A stretch of 64,000 nt of DNA from Rhodospirillales bacterium. GTDB lineage: Bacteria; Pseudomonadota; Alphaproteobacteria; Rhodospirillales; Shumkoniaceae. Location of the stretch: assembly GCA_016776725.1 (NCBI GenBank), contig JADHSV010000003.1:25806-89805 (forward strand), read 5' to 3'. The notes beneath the pieces were generated by a model, which searched no databases, had not been told where the DNA came from, and saw only the letters and a program-made list of their open reading frames with translations. This document shows positions 1 to 10,744 of this stretch, piece by piece. Every line of letters begins with the position of its first letter. The stretch's first letter is position 1. The translations under genes were made by a program, and so were the position numbers.

Positions 1-2
1 CG

Positions 3-1793
3 CTCAAGCGCGGCATGACCGGGGCCATTGTGCATGTTTCCAAGATATTGCCGCTGCACCGCATCCCCGAGAACGAGGTCCGCATCACCGAAGACCTGAT
101 TTATGACCGGCGCACGGACGGCTACGACCCGCTGAGCGAATACATGGCGCTCTTCGCGGGCCGCGTTGAAGAGACCGAGGAAGCCGAAACGGCGCCCGCC
201 AATGTCGAAGAGCGCCTGAAACGCCGCATCGTCGACGGCGACCGGGTCGGTCTGGACGGCGATCTGGACGAGGCCATGCAGGCCCACGCTCCGCTGGTGA
301 TCGTCAACGATATCCTGCTGGATGGCATGAAGGTGGTGGGCGAATTGTTCGGGTCGGGCAAGATGCAGCTTCCCTTCGTTTTGCAATCGGCGGAAACCAT
401 GAAAGCGGCGGTGGCCCATCTGGAACCGTTCATGGAAAAGGCCGACGGCGCGCAAAAGGGAACGATCGTGCTGGCCACCGTGAAGGGCGACGTGCACGAC
501 ATCGGCAAAAACCTGGTGGACATCATCCTTACCAATAACGGCTATCGGGTGGTCAATCTGGGCATCAAGCAGCCGGTTGCCAACATCATGGCGGCGGCCA
601 GGGAACACAATGCCGACGCCATCGGCATGTCGGGTCTGCTGGTCAAATCCACAGTGATCATGCGTGAAAACCTGACCGAGATGACCCGCGAAGGCATCGC
701 CGCACCGGTGCTGCTGGGCGGCGCCGCGCTGACACGAAAGTATGTTGAGGAAGATTGTCAGGAGGCTTACGGCAACGGCGGCGTCGCCTATGCGCGCGAC
801 GCCTTCGACGGGCTGTCGTTGATGGACAAGGTGCGCTCCGGCGCCTTCGGTGATCATGTCGCCGAGGCCGCGGAAAAACGAGCCGCCCGCCCGTCCAGCA
901 AAAAGCGCACCCTTGGCAAGGAAGTCCAGTCGATCACCACAAGGCCGGTGGACATGGATGAAATCCGCCTGCGCCGGGCCGATCTGCACGCCGATATCGA
1001 TGTTGCGGCCCCGCCGTTCTGGGGGGCGAAAGTATTGGAGCGCGTCTCGCCGCGTGCTCTGTTGCCGTTCCTCAACGAGGTGATGCTCTACCAGTTCCAT
1101 TGGGGCTTTAAAAAGCAGGGACGTTCACGCGACGAATGGCGTGAATGGGTGGGCGGCGAGGTCAAACCCATCCTGGCCCGCCTGCTTGATACCTGCGAGG
1201 CCGAAGATATCCTTCAGCCCCAGGCCGCTTACGGATACTGGCAGTGCGCGGCCCACGGCGATCAGGTGATCCTGTTTGAGGAAGACGGCCAGACCGAAGC
1301 GGCGCGCTTCGCTTTCCCGCGTCAGGCCAGGGAAGGCGGCCTGTGCATTGCCGACTTCTTCCGCGACGCAAGTTCCGGCGAACGCGACGTGATCGGCCTG
1401 CAGGTCGTTACCGCCGGCCAGCGCGCCAGCGACGTGGCCCGCGATTGGTTCGGCGAAAACCGCTATCAGGATTACCTCTATTTGCACGGTCTGGGCGTTG
1501 AAATGGCCGAGGCGTTGGCCGAATACGTCCATAAACGCATCCGCGCCGAACTGGGCTTCGCCGCCGAAGACGCCCGCGACATGGACAAGCTCTTAAAACA
1601 GGGCTATCGCGGTTCGCGTTTTTCCTTCGGATACCCGGCCTGCCCCAACATGGCCGACCAGCGAACCCTCTTGAACCTGCTGGACGCAAACCGCATCGGC
1701 GTTGAAATGGCCGACGAGGACCAGCTCCACCCCGAACAATCAACCTCAGCCATTGTCGTAATGCACCCGCAGGCGAAGTATTTTTCGGTGTAG
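3..1793 (+). CDS. metH: Methionine synthase, cobalamin-dependent (5'-partial)
   Basis: This is the C-terminal part of cobalamin-dependent methionine synthase, which moves a methyl group from 5-methyltetrahydrofolate via methylcobalamin to homocysteine. The frame is open to the left edge, so the start and the homocysteine and folate modules lie outside the window. About 597 residues are visible. In order they hold the helical cobalamin cap, the Rossmann cobalamin domain with the cobalt-ligand signature DVHDIGKN (from base 489), and the activation domain that binds S-adenosylmethionine for reductive repair, ending with the diagnostic GYPACPN motif near base 1630. The order and spacing match the family. 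The gene stops 19 bases before the end of the next gene, which converges on it from the other strand. Identification is secure. Confidence 0.97.
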   Translation, partial: LKRGMTGAIVHVSKILPLHRIPENEVRITEDLIYDRRTDGYDPLSEYMALFAGRVEETEEAETAPANVEERLKRRIVDGDRVGLDGDLDEAMQAHAPLVIVNDILLDGMKVVGELFGSGKMQLPFVLQSAETMKAAVAHLEPFMEKADGAQKGTIVLATVKGDVHDIGKNLVDIILTNNGYRVVNLGIKQPVANIMAAAREHNADAIGMSGLLVKSTVIMRENLTEMTREGIAAPVLLGGAALTRKYVEEDCQEAYGNGGVAYARDAFDGLSLMDKVRSGAFGDHVAEAAEKRAARPSSKKRTLGKEVQSITTRPVDMDEIRLRRADLHADIDVAAPPFWGAKVLERVSPRALLPFLNEVMLYQFHWGFKKQGRSRDEWREWVGGEVKPILARLLDTCEAEDILQPQAAYGYWQCAAHGDQVILFEEDGQTEAARFAFPRQAREGGLCIADFFRDASSGERDVIGLQVVTAGQRASDVARDWFGENRYQDYLYLHGLGVEMAEALAEYVHKRIRAELGFAAEDARDMDKLLKQGYRGSRFSFGYPACPNMADQRTLLNLLDANRIGVEMADEDQLHPEQSTSAIVVMHPQAKYFSV

Positions 1794-1812
1794 GGGTTGC
1801 CGGGCCGTTTCG

Positions 1813-2316
1813 TTATTCGTTGGCGGTTTTGCGCTGCAGGAATTCGTCAACCATATTGCGAATGCGCGAGACCATAGAGTCAACGATATGCCGGGTCGCG
1901 ATATCCATGGCCGACAGCCGTTCGCGGTATTCGTCCCGCGTCATGCGGATGAGCAGCGTTTTGTCCACCGCAATGGCGGTCGCGGCCCGTGGGCGGTCAT
2001 CATATAAGGCCAGTTCGCCGAACATGGCCCCGTCTTTAACCTCGGTAATTTTTTTGGAGGAGGCGTCGGCCGCCTGTCTTTGAAACCGCACCTTTCCGCG
2101 CAATATGAAATAAACGGCATCGGCCGCGTCGCCTTGCTTGTAAATCGTCGCGCCGGCGGCGAATTCGACTTTTTGGGGCGTTGCCGTATGGCTCCGCTCC
2201 TGATCGGCGAGGCGAACTTCCAGCTGTTCAAGATCGTCAACCAATTGCGCCTTTGTCTTGCGCAGGCGCTGTTTACGATACGCGGAACCTTTGTGTTCAG
2301 CCGATTGCTCTGGCAT
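1813..2316 (-). CDS. Stand-alone cyclic nucleotide-binding domain protein
   Basis: The 167-residue protein has a charged, probably coiled-coil N-terminus (residues 1-50) followed by one cyclic nucleotide-binding domain. The phosphate-binding cassette is clear in FGELALYDDRPRAATA, with the Glu and Arg that normally contact the cyclic nucleotide. No helix-turn-helix follows, so it is not a CRP/FNR transcription factor; it is more likely a cytoplasmic sensor or the regulatory part of a complex. I chose the ATG at 2316 because GAGGGG precedes it; the longer frame to 2469 would run into the gene upstream. It follows the epimerase-like gene on the same strand by 37 bases and may be co-transcribed. 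Target and ligand are unknown. Confidence 0.85.
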   Translation of the reverse strand: MPEQSAEHKGSAYRKQRLRKTKAQLVDDLEQLEVRLADQERSHTATPQKVEFAAGATIYKQGDAADAVYFILRGKVRFQRQAADASSKKITEVKDGAMFGELALYDDRPRAATAIAVDKTLLIRMTRDEYRERLSAMDIATRHIVDSMVSRIRNMVDEFLQRKTANE

Positions 2317-2353
2317 AGATTTTCCCCTCGCCGTGTCCCTCTTCAACCGGGCA

Positions 2354-3610
2354 TTAGCCCTGAAGCAGCAGACCCAGGTGTTTGTCGAAGTGGCATTCGA
2401 TGAACTCCATGTGCAGATCGTCGTGCGCATCCAGGATTTCAGTGAGGCTGTCGCCGAAAGGTTTGCCATCTGATCCCTTGCCGTTGATCAGCACCGAGCC
2501 GTAGGTCACGTGCATAAGCTGACGGCCTTCGTTTTCGTCCAGCAAGACGCGTTCAAGGTCGGCGTCGGCGGTGCCGCTGATGGCATCCACATCGGCCTGG
2601 GTGGTGCTCAAATGGTAGGTGGCGCGGTCTTCGGCGAAGCGGGTTTGTGCGTATTCGACCATTTCCTTGAACAAGGGTTTGTCTGTGCGAACGACGACGC
2701 GAAGCGCCTCCACATAGCTGGTGCCCGCCGTTTTCACGTGCAGCAGGTCGCCGCACAGCCGTCCGAAAATGGGATAGACCGAGAACTTGTCGGAACCGGA
2801 ATGCAGGCTCAGTTTGTAGGGGCCGCAGAACTTGGCGATGGCCACGTGTTTGGCGATGGACTCTTCGAAAAGTTTCACGTCGCCCCGGTAGTCGACGCCC
2901 TTTTCGAAATCGCCGATGAAGCGCGGGGCCAGGCTGGTGACGGGGACGCCGCGCCGGCCCAGTTCCTGCGAGACGAACAGATGTTCAAGGTACGTGGTCG
3001 GCACTTCGGACTCGTCCACCGACATCTCGATCTCGTACGGCGTGTCGCCCGACATGGATTTCAGCGCGGCCCCCATCTCGCCGCAGTGGGCCAGAGCACG
3101 GCCGTATTTGACGGCGGCGCGCATCAGGAGCTCTTCGTCATAGGTGAGCGTGAAGCCGTCGGCGATTTCGAACGATTTGCCCAGGTACATGTCACGCAGG
3201 CTGGACCCCTCGAACACACCTTCGGCTATCAGGGACTGCTCCCCGGCGGCCAGGGCTTCCACCCCCATTTCGTCGGCTTCGTTGACCACATGGTCGGACG
3301 GATCGAAGGTGAAAAAGCAAAAACCGGCATCCAGCGTGCTTTTGATGTCATCGACGGTTTTCAAGTGATCGGCGTCGGCGCCCCATAATTGGGTATAGCC
3401 GTCGGCATCGATGGCTTTCTGGGCGTCGCCCATGACGTCGGCGGGCGAGCGCTGGGTGCGCACCATCTCGCGGATGGACTGCTGAGCCAGAATGGGCACG
3501 AACTCGGTTCTCTTGCAGGCCGCAAGATGGCCCGGCGTCGCTGTTCCCAGGCGATCTCCGAAACCAAACGACTTTTTCAAACCGACAACTTTGGGGGTGT
3601 TTTGGCTCAT
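2354..3610 (-). CDS. Tagaturonate epimerase-like protein (UxaE family)
   Basis: The 418-residue protein resembles the UxaE family of tagaturonate/fructuronate epimerases, metal-dependent enzymes of hexuronate catabolism. Supporting features are the opening GLKKSFGFGDRLGTATPGH, a mid-protein acidic and His-containing region, and the segment SLHSGSDKFSVYP near residue 265, which looks like a TIM-barrel active-site strand. The length fits the family. No other hexuronate gene is adjacent, so the substrate in this organism is inference. Transcription runs leftward and probably continues into the cyclic-nucleotide-binding gene. The recognition is by overall sequence pattern rather than by a proven catalytic motif, so another sugar-acid epimerase or isomerase activity is possible. 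Confidence 0.65.
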   Translation of the reverse strand: MSQNTPKVVGLKKSFGFGDRLGTATPGHLAACKRTEFVPILAQQSIREMVRTQRSPADVMGDAQKAIDADGYTQLWGADADHLKTVDDIKSTLDAGFCFFTFDPSDHVVNEADEMGVEALAAGEQSLIAEGVFEGSSLRDMYLGKSFEIADGFTLTYDEELLMRAAVKYGRALAHCGEMGAALKSMSGDTPYEIEMSVDESEVPTTYLEHLFVSQELGRRGVPVTSLAPRFIGDFEKGVDYRGDVKLFEESIAKHVAIAKFCGPYKLSLHSGSDKFSVYPIFGRLCGDLLHVKTAGTSYVEALRVVVRTDKPLFKEMVEYAQTRFAEDRATYHLSTTQADVDAISGTADADLERVLLDENEGRQLMHVTYGSVLINGKGSDGKPFGDSLTEILDAHDDLHMEFIECHFDKHLGLLLQG

Positions 3611-3747
3611 GGGTTTCCTGCGCCTTTTATTGGGGTTTATGGTCGGGGCAATCTAACTTTGCGGGGCAAGTCAGGCAACGGAAATTGCGTCATTCAATGT
3701 TCCCTGATATTGAATGCGCGTCAAACTCTATGGAACGGAGCACCCAA

Positions 3748-4245
3748 GTGAGCGAGACCTATAAGACCCACGAGCAACTGGTCGATCTGCTGGAAAAGGG
3801 CGGGGCGACCTTTCGGGTTATCGAGCATGTGGCCGAGGGACGTTCGGCCGACATCGCCAAAATCCGTGGCAACGACCCGTCGCAGGCGCTCAAGGCCATC
3901 GTGGTGACGCTCAAGGGCGGCGGCAAGGGGACGCGCCCGGTCATGGCGGTTATTCCGGGCAACCGGCGGCTTGATATGAAGGGCCTGCGCAAGGCCGACG
4001 GCGGGCAGAAAGGCAAGTTCACCTCGCCCGAAGATGCCACCGCGCTGACCGGGTGTCCCATGGGCGCGGTGCCGCCGTTTACCTTCTGGGATGAACTGGC
4101 GATCTACGCCGATCCGTCAATTCGGGACAACCAGGAGGTTTGCTTTAACGCCGGGCGTCTGGACCGCTCGATCTTCATGGATCTGGACGACTATATCCGC
4201 CTAGCCGCCCCCACCTTCGCCAACATCGCCGCCCCGGAAAGCTGA
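3748..4245 (+). CDS. YbaK-type aminoacyl-tRNA deacylase domain protein
   Basis: The protein consists of a single YbaK/prolyl-tRNA-synthetase-associated domain, a fold that hydrolyses wrongly charged aminoacyl-tRNAs in trans. Typical elements are the early strand-helix region ending in ALKAIVVTLKG, with the lysine usually needed for catalysis, and the GCPMGAVPPF segment near the substrate pocket. I chose the GTG at 3748, giving 165 residues, because GGAACGGAG lies eight bases upstream; the ATG at 3730 has no visible ribosome site. It is a single-gene unit divergent from the epimerase-like gene and convergent with the membrane protein that follows. Which tRNA it edits cannot be told from sequence. 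Confidence 0.85.
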   Translation: MSETYKTHEQLVDLLEKGGATFRVIEHVAEGRSADIAKIRGNDPSQALKAIVVTLKGGGKGTRPVMAVIPGNRRLDMKGLRKADGGQKGKFTSPEDATALTGCPMGAVPPFTFWDELAIYADPSIRDNQEVCFNAGRLDRSIFMDLDDYIRLAAPTFANIAAPES

Positions 4246-4278
4246 GATTTCCCTATAACGTAAAAGGGCGGCACGAAA

Positions 4279-6120
4279 CTATTCGGCGCGCGGCCAGGAT
4301 TTTACTTCGGTCCAGCCCGCCGACGGGTTGCCTTTGAGAAGGGTCGAACGTCCCGCTTCCAGCTCCACGCCGAGTACTTCACGCACCGAAGGCGTGATCG
4401 AGTGCACCAGTACGTAGTTCGGTTTTGCTCTCTCGATGGTCTTGCCGATATGCTCGACCGTCGAAGGGGTAAAGGCGCTGATATTCGTGTTGGCGTCGAA
4501 CTTTCCGCCGGCCTCGTATCGGGTGATAGCACCGGATTCCCCCGTCCCGGTCGGATCGACGACAACGAGCTTCGAACCCGCAGGCAACAGGCCCGCGACC
4601 TCGGCCCCGACGGCGCGGAAATGCGGAACTGGCGGGTCGGTGTCGAACCTCAGCTTGTGGGCGAAGATAAAGGGCGCGGCCAGGAAAAGAACAATCGGCA
4701 CCCATTTAAGGCGTGCAGGGTCAATTCGGCCGGTCAAATACTTGCGCCAAAGAATTGCCAGACCCAACGCGGCGAAGGCCACGCACACCGCGCCCAGATG
4801 CATGTTGTATCGCCAATAGGACGCGGCCCGTGCTGCTTCGCCTCTGGAGAATGCGGCAAGGTAGGTAAACAGTAAAAACGCGGTGTGGCCGGCAAACAGC
4901 GTTCCCGCCAATATCGCCAGCCGATCAAAGGATGTGCGCAACCGGAAAAGCGCCATCAATCCCAACACCGCGGCGATCACCATGATCCCGAAATACAGTG
5001 ATTTTTTCACGGCGACGTAGGCCATGGCATGAAGCATTTGCGGCAGGAGGTCGAAGGCCCAGGCCGAGAACGGCCGGATGGAAAACTCGCCCCCGGATAT
5101 TTCAGTGGTTACGTGATAGCGCCATACCGCATAGATGACCAGGGGCGGTATCAACAGTCCCGGCAACAGGCGGACGATACCGCCGCCGCGAATTTTTGGA
5201 TCACGCAATCCGACGAGCAGAACGGCAAACACCAGCACGACGAAAAGAACGAACGCCGATTGCTTCAGGTTGACCACGAGAACGAGGGCGAGCCCAGCCT
5301 GCCAGGAAAAACGCCGGGCCGATTTAGCGTCCCCCAGCGCCTGCGCCTCCAACATAAACCACGCCAGAACGGTGGCAAAGCCGAGTGCGACGGCGGTGGA
5401 TGTGTCGGCATACGTGGTCAGGACGATCTTCTGCACGAAGGTCGGATTGAAAGCGATGGCGGCTAGACCCCCCAGCGCGCACAGGCTCCAGCCCTGTTTT
5501 TCGTGATTCCAGGACTTGCCCAGACCATTGGCGACCACCCGCATGACCAGCAGGCCGTAGCCAAGCAGCAGCAAGACATTCATCATCGGGCCGGTGGCTT
5601 CAAGCAGATCGCCGCCGACGCGCCCCGTAAGATAACTGAGGAGAGGCCAGGCGTAGGGATAGGCCGGAAAGCTGCTGCCTGAAACGGAGTTTGCGGCGTC
5701 GGGAAAGCCATCGGTGAGCAGCAAAAAGCGCACATTGACCAGCCAATGGGAAAACTCGTCCCACTGCGAGGCGACGACGCCCGAAACCAGAATCAGCAAA
5801 GGTGCGGCCAGCAGCAAAAGCCGTCCCCAGGCGGGGGTTATCAGCAATTGATCTCGCCGCCAGAGCACGCCGCCGCCGGCCACCGCCAGCATGGCGCAGG
5901 CAAAAGCGATCATCGAGAACGAAAGTCCGGTGAAGACCCCGCCGACGGTGAACAGCAGGCAGACCAGCGCCCAGCCGAAGATAAAGTCACCTTCGCGAAA
6001 GCGTTCCCGTCCGCAGACCATGCCCCCGATGAAGGACAGGGCGAACCAAACCACGCCTACTGCGAAAAGGGTCGTGATTTGACCGGTGTGGCTGATGAAA
6101 TATTCTGCGTAACGGATCAT
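4279..6120 (-). CDS. Polytopic membrane protein, possible GT-C glycosyltransferase
   Basis: This is a 613-residue integral membrane protein with about twelve hydrophobic segments and a soluble C-terminal part of about 120 residues. An acidic WDEFSHWL motif lies in the first large non-membrane loop, and an FPAYPYAWP segment follows soon after. An acidic loop after the first helices is typical of GT-C glycosyltransferases that use polyprenyl-phosphate sugars, so a sugar-transfer role is plausible but unproven. The ATG at 6120 was preferred to a TTG at 6132. It lies downstream of the groEL terminator in the same direction, so it probably needs its own promoter. I do not recognise a named family. 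Confidence 0.7.
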   Translation of the reverse strand: MIRYAEYFISHTGQITTLFAVGVVWFALSFIGGMVCGRERFREGDFIFGWALVCLLFTVGGVFTGLSFSMIAFACAMLAVAGGGVLWRRDQLLITPAWGRLLLLAAPLLILVSGVVASQWDEFSHWLVNVRFLLLTDGFPDAANSVSGSSFPAYPYAWPLLSYLTGRVGGDLLEATGPMMNVLLLLGYGLLVMRVVANGLGKSWNHEKQGWSLCALGGLAAIAFNPTFVQKIVLTTYADTSTAVALGFATVLAWFMLEAQALGDAKSARRFSWQAGLALVLVVNLKQSAFVLFVVLVFAVLLVGLRDPKIRGGGIVRLLPGLLIPPLVIYAVWRYHVTTEISGGEFSIRPFSAWAFDLLPQMLHAMAYVAVKKSLYFGIMVIAAVLGLMALFRLRTSFDRLAILAGTLFAGHTAFLLFTYLAAFSRGEAARAASYWRYNMHLGAVCVAFAALGLAILWRKYLTGRIDPARLKWVPIVLFLAAPFIFAHKLRFDTDPPVPHFRAVGAEVAGLLPAGSKLVVVDPTGTGESGAITRYEAGGKFDANTNISAFTPSTVEHIGKTIERAKPNYVLVHSITPSVREVLGVELEAGRSTLLKGNPSAGWTEVKSWPRAE

Positions 6121-6167
6121 CGGGTCAGTCAATTCCCATTATGTTTTTTTCATTTTGGCCGGGGCGC

Positions 6168-6206
6168 GCACAAAAAGAAAGAGCCGCGCCCGGAAAGGCG
6201 CGGCTC
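6168..6206 (-). terminator. Rho-independent terminator of groESL
   Basis: Read on the minus strand, GAGCCGCGCC (6206-6197) pairs with GGCGCGGCTC (6190-6181) around a short loop. A T-rich tail, TTTCTTTTTG, follows. It lies about 30 bases after the groEL stop, exactly where the operon should end. Confidence 0.88.
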
Positions 6207-6237
6207 ATCCTAGCAAAACACGTCAGCTTGAATCGGC

Positions 6238-7902
<1,665 letters not shown>

Positions 7903-7922
7903 TTATCCTTTTTTCCGCGAAA

Positions 7923-8213
7923 CTACTTCTCGACGATGCCGAGAAGGTCCGATTCTTTCATAATCAACAGGTCTTCACCGTCAACTTTAACTTCGGTGCC
8001 GGACCATTTTCCGAACAGCACGAGGTCGCCGGCCTTGACATCAAGGGGAACCACCTTGCCGTCTTCACTGCGGGCGCCCGAACCGACGGCGATGATTTCG
8101 CCTTCCATGGGCTTTTCCTTGGCGGAATCGGGAATGATGATGCCCCCCGCCGTTTTTTCGTCCGACTCAACGCGCCGAACCAGAACGCGATCATGCAGCG
8201 GCCTGAATTTCAT
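7923..8213 (-). CDS. groES: Co-chaperonin GroES (10 kDa)
   Basis: GroES is the lid of the GroEL chamber. The 96-residue protein starts [14 protein letters not shown], carries the mobile loop [17 protein letters not shown] that contacts GroEL, and ends with the usual ESDLLGIVE. The ATG at 8213 is preceded by GGAGGAA, which fixes the start; the frame extends upstream to 8330 but that part has no homology and overlaps the regulatory region. It is the first gene of the groES-groEL operon, preceded by a CIRCE operator and a sigma-70-like promoter. Confidence 0.99.
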   Translation of the reverse strand: MKFRPLHDRVLVRRVESDEKTAGGIIIPDSAKEKPMEGEIIAVGSGARSEDGKVVPLDVKAGDLVLFGKWSGTEVKVDGEDLLIMKESDLLGIVEK

Positions 8214-8323
8214 TTGCAATTTCCTCCAACAAACCGGCGGCCTAACCACCGGCAAACCAGGCGGTCGATCCGCCAGCGAACCAATGGACAACCCACTGGC
8301 CAAAAACAAAAATCCGGGGGGTG

Positions 8324-8350
8324 TTAGCACTCTCCCCGAACGAGTGCCAA
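8324..8350. promoter_or_regulatory. CIRCE operator (HrcA binding site)
   Basis: TTAGCACTC, nine bases, then GAGTGCCAA matches the CIRCE consensus TTAGCACTC-N9-GAGTGCTAA with one mismatch. It lies in the groES leader, 110 bases before the start codon. HrcA binding here would repress groESL until heat shock. hrcA itself is not in the window. Confidence 0.93.
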
Positions 8351-8351
8351 C

Positions 8352-8380
8352 GATCTATGGAGATTTACCCTCGGAGTCAA
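8352..8380 (-). promoter_or_regulatory. Sigma-70-like promoter of groESL
   Basis: On the minus strand TTGACT (8380-8375) is separated by 17 bases from TAGATC (8357-8352). The CIRCE element begins just downstream, so HrcA bound there would block the transcription start. The -35 box is strong and the -10 box is weak. Confidence 0.6.
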
Positions 8381-8418
8381 GGGTGACAGCGGAAAAAAGG
8401 CGGTATTCTTTGAAAAAA

Positions 8419-10029
8419 CTAATGCCGTCGGAGGATATCGATGTTTTCAGCCGCGGCCGCCGCGTCCCAGACGATCATCCATTTACCGCGAAAGCGCTGG
8501 ATGACATTGGGCGTCACGCCGCCCGGCGCCTGCCTGTAGTAGGTGACGATCTTGCCCGTGGGATTATTCGCCACCCAGTCGGCGGCGTTGTTGTCGCCGA
8601 TAATGACGATTGGCTCGCGTAACCTGCCCGGGAACTGGAATTGCCCGTGGTATTTGCCGTAGTGCGCGATTCCGTGCCCGGCCTTTTGCCAAGCCGCAAT
8701 TTTCTCGGCAATCGGAGACACGTTATAGACGTCGATCAGAACCGATCCTGCGGCCAGATGCGCCGCCAACACTGCCGCACAGGAAAGCACCGACAACGAA
8801 ACGGTCGCGTTCAAGACGGATTTGCGGGCGGCTGCAATAACGATCAGCGCAGCCACTGCCAAAGCGATCCCCGCCAACGGGTTCAGTTGTTCGACAACGT
8901 AGGGAAGCGGAACCGGTGAAAACCCGACCAAGGCAAGGGCGCAGCCGACCAGCAGGAACAAGGCGGCGGGCAGGGCGATATCGCGGCGCGGGCGTTCAGA
9001 CGAACCGGGCAATTCGGCCAAAAGGAATGCGGCGAAGAGCGCCAGCGCCGGGAACTCCGGCAGCAGATAATGGGGCTGTTTTCCGCTGATCGCCGAAAAG
9101 ACGACGAAGGCCGGAATGAACCACGCGGCACAGAACCGCCCGGCGCCCGATGAAAGTGCGGATTTTGCACTGCGTGACGCGCGCCACAGGGTCGGCCAGA
9201 TCACCCACGGCAGAACCATGACCGGTAGTGCCGCCACAAACCACCACCAGGGCCGCCCATGGGCGAAGGAATTGACCATGCGGCCCGCCGACTGGCCCCA
9301 GAATATGGCTTCGGCGTACGCCGACCCCCCTGCCTTGGCTGCCGGAATGGCCCAGGCCAGCCCCATGGCCGCGCCCAGCAGAACCGCCCCGATAACACCG
9401 CCGTACCACACGCCCCAGGTCGTTCTCGGAGCGCTCAGTTTTGGCCCCCAAACGGGAGCCAAAGCGGCCACGGTCAAGGTGTGCAAAAGGATGGCCGGTC
9501 CCTTGGCCAGAACACCCAGCCCGATGGCGAGCGCGAGCACGGCGAAGCCTCGCCAATAGTCACCCCGCCATGCGCTCAGCACGCCGCATAGTCCCAGCGT
9601 TGCGAAGAAGGCCAGGATCATGTCGAACATGGTCAGCGTCGTATAGACGGTGAAGAACAGGCTGCCCAGCACCAGGAACGGTGCCAGCCGTGCAACCTCG
9701 GGCCGATCCGGCCAAAGTTTTCCGGCAAGCCGCGCGGTCAGGAACAAGGTGCCCAGCCCGAACAGCGGGGCCACCAGACGCGGCCACCAGTCGTTGACGC
9801 CGAACACCGCCCAGCCCGCGTTGATCAGCCAGAACAGAAGCGGCGGTTTGTGGCTGTAGGTTTCGCCGTTCAGATGCGGAACCAGAAAATCGCCACCCAG
9901 CCACATTTCCCACGCCACCGCCAGATAGCGCGTTTCGTCCATGGGCATGAGCGGGCGCGCAACGAGCGCCACGGCCATCAGGCCCAGCCAAAGGCCGCTC
10001 CAGATCAGGGGGGGATGCTCAGTTCGCAT
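8419..10029 (-). CDS. Family 39 glycosyltransferase (ArnT-like membrane protein)
   Basis: This 536-residue membrane protein resembles the GT39/ArnT/PMT_2 group, which move sugars from polyprenyl-phosphate carriers to lipid or protein acceptors on the outer face of the inner membrane. The first periplasmic loop contains PMDETRYLAVAWEM, with the acidic pair expected at the active site, then YSHKPPLLFWL, a hallmark of the family. About eleven hydrophobic segments and a soluble C-terminal domain follow. The ATG at 10029 is preceded by GGGGACG, whereas the longer frame begins with TTG. It overlaps the end of the VTT gene by 11 bases and forms an operon with it and the family 2 glycosyltransferase. 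The acceptor is unknown. Confidence 0.85.
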   Translation of the reverse strand: MRTEHPPLIWSGLWLGLMAVALVARPLMPMDETRYLAVAWEMWLGGDFLVPHLNGETYSHKPPLLFWLINAGWAVFGVNDWWPRLVAPLFGLGTLFLTARLAGKLWPDRPEVARLAPFLVLGSLFFTVYTTLTMFDMILAFFATLGLCGVLSAWRGDYWRGFAVLALAIGLGVLAKGPAILLHTLTVAALAPVWGPKLSAPRTTWGVWYGGVIGAVLLGAAMGLAWAIPAAKAGGSAYAEAIFWGQSAGRMVNSFAHGRPWWWFVAALPVMVLPWVIWPTLWRASRSAKSALSSGAGRFCAAWFIPAFVVFSAISGKQPHYLLPEFPALALFAAFLLAELPGSSERPRRDIALPAALFLLVGCALALVGFSPVPLPYVVEQLNPLAGIALAVAALIVIAAARKSVLNATVSLSVLSCAAVLAAHLAAGSVLIDVYNVSPIAEKIAAWQKAGHGIAHYGKYHGQFQFPGRLREPIVIIGDNNAADWVANNPTGKIVTYYRQAPGGVTPNVIQRFRGKWMIVWDAAAAAENIDILRRH

Positions 10030-10744
10030 TGCCGTTTTCGTCCCCGACAACGGCGCTCAGCGCCGCCGTAAATGCGCCTTCCCGGCGGAACCGAACATAG
10101 AGCCACATGCCGATCAGCGTGGATACGATGAAAAGCACGACGCCCAGGGTAATACGGATTTCAGGGTCCACGTTGATGCCGCTGCCGATCAGCGCGAACA
10201 CCACCGATTGCGGTAAATGGCCCAGGGCGGACGCGATAAGAAAAGGCCACAGGTTGGCGCTGGAAAGCCCGGCCACCAGATTGGTCGCCAGATTGCTGCC
10301 CACCGGCAACAGGCGGATCAGCAGGGTCAGCGAAAACGGGTGATTGAGCAGGAACTCGTCAGCGGCGCGAATGCGCGTGGGCAGGCGGGCGGCCACCAGA
10401 TCACGGGCCATGAACCGGGCGAAGAGCGCGGCGATGGCGCACCCCATGACCGTTGCCCCCAGGGCCAGCGCCGTTCCCTCAACAAAACCAAATGCATATC
10501 CGCCCAGAAAACACACCAGCTGGCGGGGCAATCCAAACGCCGTAAACACCGTCGCGGCAGCCAGGAACACGAGTTGGCCGCTCGCTCCGCGGCTGCGCAC
10601 CTCGGCGTCAATCCATTGCGAGCTTAACAGCGAGCCCTGTTCGACCTCGCGCAGGACGAGGCCAACGAGGACGAAAACCGAAATCATCACCAGGCCGCGA
10701 AGGCCCAGACGGATGATGCGCGGGCGGTTGGCGGGCGAGGTCAA
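10019..10744 (-). CDS. VTT-domain (TVP38/TMEM64, DedA-like) membrane protein
   Basis: The 241-residue protein has six or so hydrophobic segments and a VTT (SNARE-associated) domain. Marks are FGLPRQLVCFLGGYAFG near residue 75 and the LLIRLLPVGSNLATNLVAGLS segment, matching the conserved re-entrant loop of DedA/TVP38 proteins. Members of this group help recycle or flip polyprenyl-phosphate and phospholipid carriers. Its place between two polyprenyl-phosphate sugar enzymes fits such a role here, which is inference. The start is a TTG at 10744 that shares bases with the TGA of the upstream glycosyltransferase, implying translational coupling. Confidence 0.85.
   Translation of the reverse strand: MTSPANRPRIIRLGLRGLVMISVFVLVGLVLREVEQGSLLSSQWIDAEVRSRGASGQLVFLAAATVFTAFGLPRQLVCFLGGYAFGFVEGTALALGATVMGCAIAALFARFMARDLVAARLPTRIRAADEFLLNHPFSLTLLIRLLPVGSNLATNLVAGLSSANLWPFLIASALGHLPQSVVFALIGSGINVDPEIRITLGVVLFIVSTLIGMWLYVRFRREGAFTAALSAVVGDENGNAN

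Noticed and set aside
2316..2469. Longer N-terminus for the first cyclic-nucleotide-binding protein
   Set aside because: It would overlap the epimerase-like gene by over 110 bases, and the ATG at 2316 has a proper ribosome site.
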